Assembly: GCA_031274115.1 (NCBI GenBank) | Contig: JAISQP010000162.1 | Coordinates: 1 to 13,842, forward strand | Direction of reading: 5' to 3' | DNA: 13,842 nt | DNA from: Synergistaceae bacterium | Lineage (GTDB): Bacteria > Synergistota > Synergistia > Synergistales > Synergistaceae | Shown: in pieces, positions 1 to 5,850 of the stretch | Layout: each line of letters opens with the position of its first letter | Numbering within the stretch: the first letter of the stretch is position 1 | The notes under the pieces: model-generated | Database searches by the model: none | What the model was told of the DNA's origin: nothing | The model's input: only the letters and a program-made list of their open reading frames with translations | Program-made: the position numbers and the translations under genes

Positions 1-599
1 CTTATAGATTTTCGCGATTTCGACGCCGCAAGATCCTGGAAGAACTCTCCGACGCGATAGAAGAGCATGACGCTGACCGCCTCCGGAAACTTCCCTATCG
101 CTATTGCCGCGAGCGACGCAAAGCTCATCAGGAAGAACTCGTTCAGGAAATTTCGGGAAAAAAGCGTCTTTGACGCCTTCAGGAGAACGGGCCGCGCCGA
201 CGCGATATAAGCGGCCGCAAAGAGCAGAGATTCACCCCGTCCTCCAAAATATCCGGAAAAACGCGAGCCGAACGCCAACGCAAACGCAAAGAGCGCCGCG
301 GAAAGAATTATCGACAGTATCTCGCTCTTAACGCTCTTTTCATCCGAATTATGATCGTGATCGTGCGCGCTGCGCTGATTTTGCGACTCAAAAGCCTCGA
401 CTTTCGTATCCGGCTCCACGGACGCGGTTATCCTCCGGATGGAATCTATCCCAATCTCTCCGTCTTCTTCAACGGTAAGGACGCCTCCGTCCATATTTAT
501 CGAAGCGCTTCTCACGCCCGGAAGCTCAAGTATTTTACTCTCGATCACCGCCGCGCATCCAGGGCAATCGATGTTGTTTATTCTGAATCGGCGTTTCAT
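1..599 (-). CDS. Zn/Cd/Pb-type P1B heavy-metal ATPase, N-terminal part (cut by window start)
   Basis: Partial: 199 codons are visible and the frame runs off the window edge, so the catalytic DKTG and ATP-binding domains are not seen. Residues 1-70 form a heavy-metal-associated (HMA) domain whose metal-binding loop reads DCPGCAA (residues 11-17). A His/Asp-rich linker (HDHDH) follows, then hydrophobic segments. The stretch NEFFLMSFASLAAIAIG, then FPEAVSVMLFYRVGEFF and SRKSI, is typical of the first membrane helices of ZntA/CadA-type exporters. These pump Zn2+, Cd2+ or Pb2+ out across the inner membrane. The start at 599 is chosen because GGAGGAGG sits 8 nt upstream; an in-frame ATG at 617 overlaps that Shine-Dalgarno and is less likely. 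A near-consensus promoter lies just upstream. Zn/Cd/Pb rather than Cu specificity is inferred from the helix sequence and His-rich linker, since the CPx motif is outside the window. Confidence 0.88.
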   Translation of the reverse strand, partial: MKRRFRINNIDCPGCAAVIESKILELPGVRSASINMDGGVLTVEEDGEIGIDSIRRITASVEPDTKVEAFESQNQRSAHDHDHNSDEKSVKSEILSIILSAALFAFALAFGSRFSGYFGGRGESLLFAAAYIASARPVLLKASKTLFSRNFLNEFFLMSFASLAAIAIGKFPEAVSVMLFYRVGEFFQDLAASKSRKSI

Positions 600-631
600 A
601 TCGACATCCTCCTCCATGGCATTCACATCAA

Positions 632-651
632 CGACATTTCGTTGTGTGTCG
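632..651. promoter_or_regulatory. Inverted repeat just downstream of the ATPase -10, possible operator
   Basis: CGACA-N10-TGTCG spans 20 bp, starting one base past the -10 hexamer and covering the expected transcription start. This is where an ArsR/CadC-type or TetR-type repressor commonly binds in front of metal exporters. The arms are only 5 bp and no regulator gene is adjacent, so the operator role is a weak inference. It could equally be a small 5' UTR hairpin. Confidence 0.25.
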
Positions 652-652
652 A

Positions 653-681
653 ATTGTAGTGGGCAATGAAGAATGTGTCAA
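653..681 (-). promoter_or_regulatory. Sigma-70-type promoter for the metal ATPase
   Basis: On the minus strand, TTGACA (681-676), 17 nt, then TACAAT (658-653). The -35 is perfect, the -10 is 5/6 and the spacing is optimal. Transcription would start near 646 and leave a short 5' UTR before the ATG at 599. It belongs to the ATPase because nothing else on this strand lies between. Confidence 0.75.
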
Positions 682-739
682 TGCTTGAGATTGAAAACAT
701 TTAAAAATGAAGTCTTTATCCACTGCTGATTTATTATAA

Positions 740-777
740 GAGGCCCGAAGAGAAAAGATCAAACCCTTCGAGGCCTC
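740..777 (-). terminator. Probable intrinsic terminator of the serine operon
   Basis: On the minus strand, GAGGCC-T-CGAAG is followed by a 15-nt loop and CTTCGGGCCTC, giving 11 base pairs with a single bulged T. The downstream sequence is A/T-rich (TTATAATAAAT) but is not a clean U run. It sits about 45 nt past the stop of the phosphatase gene and before the ATPase promoter. The weak U tract keeps confidence moderate. Confidence 0.5.
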
Positions 778-820
778 CGCATCCACAAACAGATATAATA
801 AAATAGCTCGATGCTTTACG

Positions 821-1465
821 TCAGAGGCTCTTCTGTTCCGGCAGGTCGAAGCCGAGCCCCAGGTAGTGGGCGTCGCCCATCAGGTTCACGCGGGGAGGCA
901 GGTTTTCCCTGAGTTCCACTATCGTAAGGCTGCAGTTAGCGATGAGAAAGTTCCAGAAGCTCGACAGCGGCGCGTTGAGATAGTGACAGAGCAGCGTTTT
1001 TATGGGAACGTCGTGAGTGACCAGACAGACGTCGCCTGAGTATTTTTTAACGATCGCGTCAGCCGCCTTCAAGACCCGTATCTGGACATCCCTCAACGAT
1101 TCGCCGCCATCTCCGGGCATTACGACCGTGTGCGGCTGTGTGTGCCAGAGGTCGAAAAGCCTTGGCCAGGCGTCTATCACCTCGTTGGTGAGGCGCGTCT
1201 CCCAGTCGCCGTGACATATCTCCGTGAGCTCATCCATAACCTCGAAAGTTTCGCACCCGCACGACTCGGCGATCCGTTCGGCCGTCACGGACGAACGTTG
1301 AAGCGGGCTTGTGATGACAGCGTCGAAGCGGTGGGGCGACAGGTACTGCGCAACCCTCTCTCCCTGTTCGACGCCGCGAGGCGCCAGTTCAGCGTCCTTC
1401 TGCCCCTGGAAACGGCCCTCCAGATTCCAGTATGTCTCTCCATGCCTTACTATGAACATTCTCAT
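821..1465 (-). CDS. Histidine-phosphatase-family protein, probable metal-independent phosphoserine phosphatase
   Basis: A 214-residue member of the phosphoglycerate mutase/CobC histidine phosphatase family. The phosphorylated His is H8 in RHGET (7-11). R57 (SPLQR), E82 and the second catalytic H151 (VTHDVP) are all present. At position 85, in EICHGDWE, there is His where GpmB/CobC relatives usually carry Phe. As I recall, the Hydrogenobacter thermophilus metal-independent phosphoserine phosphatase has His at this same place (IEIDHGMW), and its FWSF segment also resembles FWNF here. The gene overlaps serA by 4 bp (ATGA), so it is translationally coupled to the preceding pathway enzyme. The role inferred is O-phosphoserine to serine plus phosphate, the last step of serine synthesis. 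The main alternatives are alpha-ribazole phosphatase or a generic phosphatase; no cobalamin genes are nearby. Confidence 0.8.
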   Translation of the reverse strand: MRMFIVRHGETYWNLEGRFQGQKDAELAPRGVEQGERVAQYLSPHRFDAVITSPLQRSSVTAERIAESCGCETFEVMDELTEICHGDWETRLTNEVIDAWPRLFDLWHTQPHTVVMPGDGGESLRDVQIRVLKAADAIVKKYSGDVCLVTHDVPIKTLLCHYLNAPLSSFWNFLIANCSLTIVELRENLPPRVNLMGDAHYLGLGFDLPEQKSL

Positions 1466-3123
1466 TTTTCCTGCTCCCCGTTTAGCCTCACAATAACGGC
1501 CCAGATCATGTCTCCGTCCTTCTCGATCTTCGCCAGAAGATCGTCCGAAATGACGCCGTCCACCTGCATGACGGCGAGCGCAAGCCCGCTCGATTCCTTT
1601 CTTCCGAGGGTGAAGTTAGCGATGTTCACCATGGAGTCTCCGAGGAGCTTTCCAACCTTTCCGATGACGCCCGGACGGTCGTGGTTCTGGAATATCAGAA
1701 GCGCGCCGTGCGGGACGAAATCCACCCAGTAGTCGTTTATCTTTACGATGTGCTGGCGTCCCTCCTCCGTGATCGTCCCCGTCAGCGTCGCCGTCGCGTT
1801 CTGAGCGGTCACCTCGACCTCTATCAGGTTCCTGTAAGCCTTCGATTCGCCGGTGCTCTCCTCGATAGCTACGCCCCGTTCCTGAGCGAGGATCGGAGCG
1901 ATCATGTAGTTGACCTCCGGCCCAAGGGCAACCTCCATCACTCCCTTTATCAGAGCTACAGTATAGGGACGGGACGCTCCCCCAGGAAGCTCCTCTCCAA
2001 CCAGCGACTCGCCGCGCAGCATGATGCGGCACTTGTCCGGCGGACCGTCTTTCTCCGTCAGACGCGCGGCCAGGATGCCCATCTTTCGGGCGAGGCGCAG
2101 ATAATTTTTCTGAAGCTCGCCAAGCTGCTGCTCCATGAATGGGAGGTTGACGGCGTGCTCGTAAGGCTCGCCCCTCAAAGCCGCAAGCATGTTCGTTACC
2201 GCGATGCGGGCGACTTCCGTCTGCGCCTCGACGGTCGTCGCTCCGAGGTGTGGCGTCAGAACGATCTTGTCCGCTATTTCGTCGTCCAGTAGAGGGTTGT
2301 CCGCGGAAGGGGGCTCCTGAGTAAAGACGTCGAACGCCGCGCCCGCGATCCTGCCTTCCTTCAGCGCCTGCGCGCAAGCCTCCTCGTCCACTATGCCGCC
2401 GCGAGCGCAGTTGACGATATAAGACCCCGGCTTCATAGAGCGGAGCATCTTCTCGTTTATGACGCAGTGGGTCTCCTTGGTTATCGGGACGTGAACGGTA
2501 ACCACATCGGCCAGAGAAAGCCCGCCCGCGAGGTCGGTGGCCTTCTGGACCCCTATCTCGGCCATCTTCTTCTCGGAAACGTACGGGTCGAAACCGATGA
2601 CGTCCATCCCGAACGCCCTGCACCGAATCGCGACCTGCATCCCGATCCTGCCCATGCCGATCACAAACGCTTTCTTGCCGTTGAGCTGTCTGCCGGTAAA
2701 GCGTTTGCGGTCCCACTCTCCGGCGCGCAGCGATATGAAAGCCTGAGGCGTCTTTCTCACCAGGGCTAGAATGAGCGCCATCGTCTGCTCAGCGGCTGCG
2801 AGCGTGTTGCCGGTAGGGGTGTTTATCACCACTATTCCGCGCCTGCTGGCCTCCTGTAAATCGACGTTGTCGACTCCGACGCCGGCGCGCGCTATCACCT
2901 TGAGCCTCACTCCGGCCTCTATCGCCGGCTTGTCGAGCGTCGTTCCGCTGCGGGTGATGACGGCGTCGTAATCGCCTAAAATTTTCAGGAGATCCGCTTT
3001 TGCGAGACCTATCTTAACGTCGAGAAGAACGTCGGGAGACTCCTCGAGTATGCGTATCCCCTCGTCGCCGAGCGGTTCGGGGACGAGAACCCTGAACTTT
3101 TTCTCACAAGCCGATTCGCTCAT
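1462..3123 (-). CDS. serA: D-3-phosphoglycerate dehydrogenase, long form with ACT domain
   Basis: Oxidises 3-phosphoglycerate to 3-phosphohydroxypyruvate with NAD+, the first step of serine synthesis; cytosolic. The product is 553 residues from ATG 3123. The Rossmann motif GMGRIG is at 156-161. The catalytic set is R241 (NCARGG), E270 (FTQEPP) and H292 (LTPHLGATT). After the catalytic part come an allosteric substrate-binding (ASB) domain around 320-450 and a C-terminal ACT domain of about 80 residues (FQNHDRPGVIGKVGKLL), the usual serine-sensing module. The frame can be extended to a TTG at 3147, but ATG 3123 has GGGAGGGG at 3131-3138, seven nt upstream, and lies 1 nt past the stop of the preceding gene, so it is preferred. 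Second gene of the serine operon. Confidence 0.96.
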   Translation of the reverse strand: MSESACEKKFRVLVPEPLGDEGIRILEESPDVLLDVKIGLAKADLLKILGDYDAVITRSGTTLDKPAIEAGVRLKVIARAGVGVDNVDLQEASRRGIVVINTPTGNTLAAAEQTMALILALVRKTPQAFISLRAGEWDRKRFTGRQLNGKKAFVIGMGRIGMQVAIRCRAFGMDVIGFDPYVSEKKMAEIGVQKATDLAGGLSLADVVTVHVPITKETHCVINEKMLRSMKPGSYIVNCARGGIVDEEACAQALKEGRIAGAAFDVFTQEPPSADNPLLDDEIADKIVLTPHLGATTVEAQTEVARIAVTNMLAALRGEPYEHAVNLPFMEQQLGELQKNYLRLARKMGILAARLTEKDGPPDKCRIMLRGESLVGEELPGGASRPYTVALIKGVMEVALGPEVNYMIAPILAQERGVAIEESTGESKAYRNLIEVEVTAQNATATLTGTITEEGRQHIVKINDYWVDFVPHGALLIFQNHDRPGVIGKVGKLLGDSMVNIANFTLGRKESSGLALAVMQVDGVISDDLLAKIEKDGDMIWAVIVRLNGEQEK

Positions 3124-3124
3124 G

Positions 3125-4261
3125 TCACTTCCCCTCCCATTTTTCAAACGCCGAGCCGATAAAGTCGCCCGCGCGTTTTCTCGCCTCGCCGAGGGCGGCG
3201 TATAAGCTGCCGAGGGCGAGCGATATCTCCGGCCACCGAACGTCGTGATAATGGGACATCCTTATGATCTTTCCCTTAAGCTCTCCCTGTCCCCCCGCCG
3301 GCTCGACCCCTATCGACTTCAGAGCCTTCGACACGGAAGCGATGTCGCCGGACGGAAGAGAGAACGCCGTCACGCCGGCCGAGCGATATTCTTTATTCTT
3401 CACGAGCAGTTCAAAGCCGAGCGTCTCGATCCCGGAGGCGAGAGCGTCCGCCGCGCGTCTCCGCAGACTGAACCAGTCGTCGCCCAAAATCCCGTCCAAC
3501 GCCGCGTCCAGCTCGTAATACAGCGACACGGGCGGGGTGTATGGGTTCTCAGGCGCGTCTTTATACAATAATTTCCGCTGGCGCTCCAGGTCGAAGTAAT
3601 AGCTTGGACGTTTCCTCGCGGCGACCGTACTCCAGCCTCTCTCGGAGAGCCAGACGAAGCCAAGGCCCGGAGGAGTCAGGAGCCCTTTCTGAGATGCGGT
3701 CGCAAGCCCGTCAATACCCCACTCCTCCGGAAAACACGGCATCGCGCCTACCGAGCTTACGCCGTCCACCAGCACGAGCGGGCGTTTCTCCTTCGGCGAG
3801 GGAAGCGCCGCGATGATCTTGTCGATAGGATTGCAAACGCCCGTCGACGTCTCGTTATGCGTAAGCAGAATGACCGAGCAGTCCGGGTTCGCCTTCACCG
3901 CCTCCGCCACTGTCTCCGGCGAGACGCCCTCGCCGAACGGCGCGTCCACGCTGACGATCTCAGCGCCGTAAAGCGCCGTTATCTCGCGGAACCTGTCTCC
4001 GAACACCCCGCACGAGACAGAGAGAACCTTTACGTCCGGGCCTGTAAAGTTCGCTGCAAGGCTCTCCAGAGCGCCGGTCCCGGATGCGGGAAAGATGACC
4101 GTCCTGCCGCCGCTTCGCAGTAACCGCCCCAGCTTCTCCTCGATGCTGACGAAAAGGCTCGAGTAATCGCTTCCCCTGTGAGCGATGAGCGGACGGGCGC
4201 CCGCCAGTGAAACCTCCTGAGAAACCGGAACAGGTCCCGGCGTCATCAAATAACGATTCAT
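3125..4261 (-). CDS. Class V aminotransferase, probable phosphoserine aminotransferase of the serine operon
   Basis: A 378-residue PLP enzyme of the serine-pyruvate/alanine-glyoxylate aminotransferase branch (class V). N-terminal TPGPVPV (7-13), SGTGALE (60-66), HNETSTG (136-142), D166 in VLVDGVSSVG for the PLP ring nitrogen, and Schiff-base K192 in ASQKGL. By sequence it belongs to the AGAT/PucG-like group, not to classical SerC. Its place as first gene of an operon with serA and a candidate phosphoserine phosphatase argues that it converts phosphohydroxypyruvate to phosphoserine with glutamate. Serine-glyoxylate or alanine-glyoxylate transamination is the alternative. The ATG at 4261 is preceded by AGGAGGAA at good spacing. 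The gene follows a long leader with an apparent serine attenuator. Confidence 0.88.
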   Translation of the reverse strand: MNRYLMTPGPVPVSQEVSLAGARPLIAHRGSDYSSLFVSIEEKLGRLLRSGGRTVIFPASGTGALESLAANFTGPDVKVLSVSCGVFGDRFREITALYGAEIVSVDAPFGEGVSPETVAEAVKANPDCSVILLTHNETSTGVCNPIDKIIAALPSPKEKRPLVLVDGVSSVGAMPCFPEEWGIDGLATASQKGLLTPPGLGFVWLSERGWSTVAARKRPSYYFDLERQRKLLYKDAPENPYTPPVSLYYELDAALDGILGDDWFSLRRRAADALASGIETLGFELLVKNKEYRSAGVTAFSLPSGDIASVSKALKSIGVEPAGGQGELKGKIIRMSHYHDVRWPEISLALGSLYAALGEARKRAGDFIGSAFEKWEGK

Positions 4262-4283
4262 TGAAATTCCTCCTCTGCTATAG

Positions 4284-4299
4284 AGACTTTAAAAAGTCT
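4284..4299. repeat. Perfect palindrome in the serine operon 5' UTR
   Basis: AGACTTT-TT-AAAGTCT on the minus strand: 7-bp perfect arms around two bases, ending only a few nt before the aminotransferase Shine-Dalgarno. As RNA it would be a small AU-rich hairpin near the ribosome site; as DNA it could be an operator. No U run follows on the minus strand, so it is not a clear terminator. Role unknown. Confidence 0.4.
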
Positions 4300-4352
4300 G
4301 ATTTATTGTGAAACGTTGATCCGCATACTCGAGCGCGGGATAAACCTGACTT

Positions 4353-4390
4353 CAAATGAAAGACGGAGAGCTCTGCTTCGGCTCCCCGTC
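4353..4390 (-). terminator. Leader terminator (attenuator) of the serine operon
   Basis: On the minus strand, GACGGGGAGC (4390-4381), a 9-nt loop, then GCTCTCCGTC (4371-4362), giving 10 pairs including one G-U. TTTCATTT follows immediately. It lies 45 nt beyond the leader-peptide stop and about 90 nt before the first structural gene, the place expected of an attenuator. Its 5' arm and loop can instead pair with the serine-codon run. The U tract is interrupted, so termination may be partial. Confidence 0.6.
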
Positions 4391-4434
4391 CCGTAAACTC
4401 GAAATTTCTTCTTTGCTGTCTAGCTAATCTCTTA

Positions 4435-4554
4435 TCAACCTGAGGCGCGGAACCAATATGCATAAAACGTCGAACCGGCAGAAGAGCCGGAGCAACTGGA
4501 GGAGACGCATCCTATTCCGCTGTCAGGAGCAAATAGCGCGGTTACGTGAATCAC
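4435..4554 (-). CDS. Serine-rich attenuator leader peptide (39 aa)
   Basis: Starts at GTG 4554, behind AAGGAGAGG with a 7-nt spacer. The frame is closed by TGA upstream, and this is the only plausible start in it. It ends at TGA 4437-4435. The peptide carries serine at positions 12, 18, 19, 20, 22, 24, 25, 28 and 38, that is seven of the eleven residues 18-28. The codons used are TCC, TCT, TCG, TCA, AGC and AGT, all six for serine. Cys (16, 21) and Gly (13, 15, 23, 27, 39), both made from serine, are also frequent. The core sequence is CVSSSCSGSSAGS. Its position between the operon promoter and a terminator-like hairpin matches a regulatory leader peptide such as those of his, thr or leu operons. 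The peptide itself probably has no function. It is a composition-based call on a short frame. Confidence 0.72.
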   Translation of the reverse strand: MIHVTALFAPDSGIGCVSSSCSGSSAGSTFYAYWFRASG

Positions 4555-4601
4555 TTCGGCGCCTCTCCTTCCTCAAAGCTGAAAATTTAACTGATTGTTT
4601 A

Positions 4602-4630
4602 CTTATATCACCTATCCGGGAATATGTCAA
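4602..4630 (-). promoter_or_regulatory. Sigma-70-type promoter of the serine operon
   Basis: On the minus strand, TTGACA (4630-4625), 17 nt, then TATAAG (4607-4602). The -35 is perfect and the -10 is 5/6. It lies between the end of the upstream PfoR-like gene and the leader peptide, giving a start near 4595, about 40 nt ahead of the leader GTG. It makes the serine operon independent of the upstream gene. Confidence 0.72.
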
Positions 4631-4674
4631 ACTTCAAAACAAAACAACCCGTCGCGCGGCAATCGGCCTGTGTT

Positions 4675-5688
4675 CTACTTTAGAGAAAGAGTCATGTCGG
4701 ACTCCTTTATCAATCCCTTTTTTCTCAGTATCTCCGCGAATAAAAAAGAAAGAACAGCCGGAAGGAAGAAGTGCAGAAGCGCCACCCCGGGCCATGCGGA
4801 TGAGCCCATCACTGTAAAAGTCCCGACCTGACCCACGAGTCCGCTGGTGCCCATGCCGGCGCCGACACTGCTGTTCTCCATTCCGAACGCCAGGGTCGCG
4901 ACAGGTCCCAGGATTGCCGAGGAGAGAGTCGGCGGCAGCCATATCCATGGGTTTTTGACTATGTTCGGCATCTGTATCATCGAAGTTCCGAGCCCCTGCG
5001 AAATAAGGCCTCCAACCCCATTTTCGCGGAAACTGGAAACGGCGAAACCGATCATTTGAGACGCGCAGCCAACCGTGGCGGCGCCCGCGGCCAATCCTGA
5101 AAGGTCGAGCGAAATCGCCAGGGCGGCGCTGCTTATCGGCAGCGTAAGCACAACCCCCATCACGGTCGAGACGATAACTCCCATCACAGCCGGTCGCATT
5201 GCGGTCGCGGCGTTGATGACGGCGCCAATACCCTTCATGATCTCCGCCGCGTAAGGCGCTACAGTAACTCCCGCAAGCCCTCCCATAATTATCACGCCGA
5301 GCGGAATCAGGAGTATGTCGATGCTTCGGCCGCTGCGGCTATGTATAAATTTCCCTGCCTGAGCGCCGACGACCGCGGCTGCCGCCGCTCCCATCGGTTC
5401 TCCCGCGACCGGGGACGCGCCGTTAAACGTTCCGGCCCCGATCGCTCCGACAACCAGCACAGAAAATACAGCGAGCGGCGGAGCGTCTATGCTCCTCGCG
5501 ATGCCAGCCGCAATCGCCGGCCCCATCATGAGCTGCGCGGCGCTTCCAAGCGTCGTAAGCAGGGTTATGCCAGTGAACGTCCCGATCTGTTTTAATATCA
5601 GGCCAACGATCAAGGACGAAAATAACCCCAGGCCCATCCCGTTCAGAACTTTGACGAAATACGACGAATAATTGGCCGATAGTTTCAA
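4675..5688 (-). CDS. PTS_EIIC_2 / PfoR-like integral membrane protein
   Basis: A 337-residue, very hydrophobic protein with roughly nine to ten candidate membrane helices and Gly/Ala-rich loops (GAIGAGTFNGASPVAGEPMG, GMGTSGLVGQVGTF). It resembles the PTS_EIIC_2 family, stand-alone IIC-like proteins that include Clostridium perfringens PfoR. No EIIA or EIIB domain is fused or adjacent, so sugar phosphotransfer is doubtful; substrate and role are unknown. The only in-frame start that keeps the N terminus is TTG 5688 (AGGGA about 12 nt upstream); the next ATG is at residue 18 and would trim the first helix. It lies between the his and ser operons but has its own strong promoter and tandem operator-like repeats. 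A G/C-rich patch followed by TTGTTTTGTTTTG just after the gene may help termination, but I see no convincing stem. Confidence 0.78.
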   Translation of the reverse strand: MKLSANYSSYFVKVLNGMGLGLFSSLIVGLILKQIGTFTGITLLTTLGSAAQLMMGPAIAAGIARSIDAPPLAVFSVLVVGAIGAGTFNGASPVAGEPMGAAAAAVVGAQAGKFIHSRSGRSIDILLIPLGVIIMGGLAGVTVAPYAAEIMKGIGAVINAATAMRPAVMGVIVSTVMGVVLTLPISSAALAISLDLSGLAAGAATVGCASQMIGFAVSSFRENGVGGLISQGLGTSMIQMPNIVKNPWIWLPPTLSSAILGPVATLAFGMENSSVGAGMGTSGLVGQVGTFTVMGSSAWPGVALLHFFLPAVLSFLFAEILRKKGLIKESDMTLSLK

Positions 5689-5752
5689 TAAACATTCACA
5701 TCCCTGAGATTTATGAAAATTCCTGGTAATGGGCTTGCTCTGGAACGCGGTA

Positions 5753-5780
5753 ATTATATTAAGTAAAACTTTTTTGTCAA
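5753..5780 (-). promoter_or_regulatory. Near-consensus sigma-70 promoter of the PfoR-like gene
   Basis: On the minus strand, TTGACA (5780-5775), 16 nt, then TATAAT (5758-5753). Both hexamers are perfect and the spacer is one base short of the optimum. The start would be near 5746, leaving a UTR of about 57 nt. A promoter this strong usually implies repression or tight control, and the repeats abutting the -35 fit that. Confidence 0.82.
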
Positions 5781-5781
5781 G

Positions 5782-5811
5782 CTGTTTCGAAAACAGTTGT
5801 TTCGAAAACAG
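5782..5811. repeat. Two tandem 15-bp operator-like repeats upstream of the -35
   Basis: Two direct copies, 14 of 15 bases identical, at 5782-5796 and 5797-5811 (plus strand CTGTTTCGAAAACAG and TTGTTTCGAAAACAG). The first is itself a perfect inverted repeat, CTGTTT-CGA-AAACAG. Centres are 15 bp apart, at about -43 and -58 from the predicted start, and the nearer copy ends one base from the -35 box. This looks like a double binding site for a dimeric regulator. I do not recognise the consensus and no regulator gene is adjacent. Confidence 0.6.
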
Positions 5812-5850
5812 TGCTTTAAATGAGAGCTTGACTTATCGGCGTGATGCAGA

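Larger units (their letters stand above)
4262..4595 (-). promoter_or_regulatory. 5' leader of the serine operon with attenuator architecture
   Basis: About 334 nt from the predicted transcription start to the aminotransferase ATG. In transcript order it holds: a Shine-Dalgarno (AAGGAGAGG, 4570-4562); a serine-rich leader peptide (4554-4435); a GC-rich hairpin with a following U-rich stretch (4390-4353); a palindrome (4299-4284); and the aminotransferase Shine-Dalgarno. Alternative pairings visible by eye: a local hairpin CCGGC/GCCGG inside the serine run (4490-4475); a 15-nt helix with one mismatch between 4495-4481 and 4387-4373, which would block the terminator arm; and 10 of 11 pairs between 4565-4555 (Shine-Dalgarno end) and 4452-4442 (end of the leader frame). 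No known riboswitch class was recognised. Confidence 0.65.

Noticed and set aside
351..669. Plus-strand frames opposite the P-type ATPase start
   Set aside because: They mirror the HMA domain coding strand and have no recognisable product.
1616..2716. 366-codon minus-strand open frame overlapping serA
   Set aside because: It lies wholly inside serA in another frame. Its Arg/Gly-rich translation is the usual shadow of a high-GC coding region and it has no domain signature.
3145..3147. TTG start extending SerA by eight residues
   Set aside because: It overlaps the upstream gene and destroys the purpose of the Shine-Dalgarno that lies between it and ATG 3123, which is well placed for translation.
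4278..4463. 61-codon minus-strand frame from ATG 4463 in the serine leader
   Set aside because: No good Shine-Dalgarno, unremarkable composition, and it would run through the terminator hairpin to just before the aminotransferase. The GTG frame at 4554 has much better support.
4435..4465. T-box-like string UGGUUCCGCG near the end of the serine leader
   Set aside because: It resembles the T-box UGGNACCGCG, but the AAGGG before it is absent, the following helix is not seen, and no stem I features are visible. The string lies inside the leader peptide frame and is explained by it.
4555..4570. GAGGCGCCGAAG resembling lysine or glycine riboswitch core pieces
   Set aside because: Only short fragments match and the surrounding conserved helices are missing. 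The stretch is better explained as a Shine-Dalgarno and leader start.
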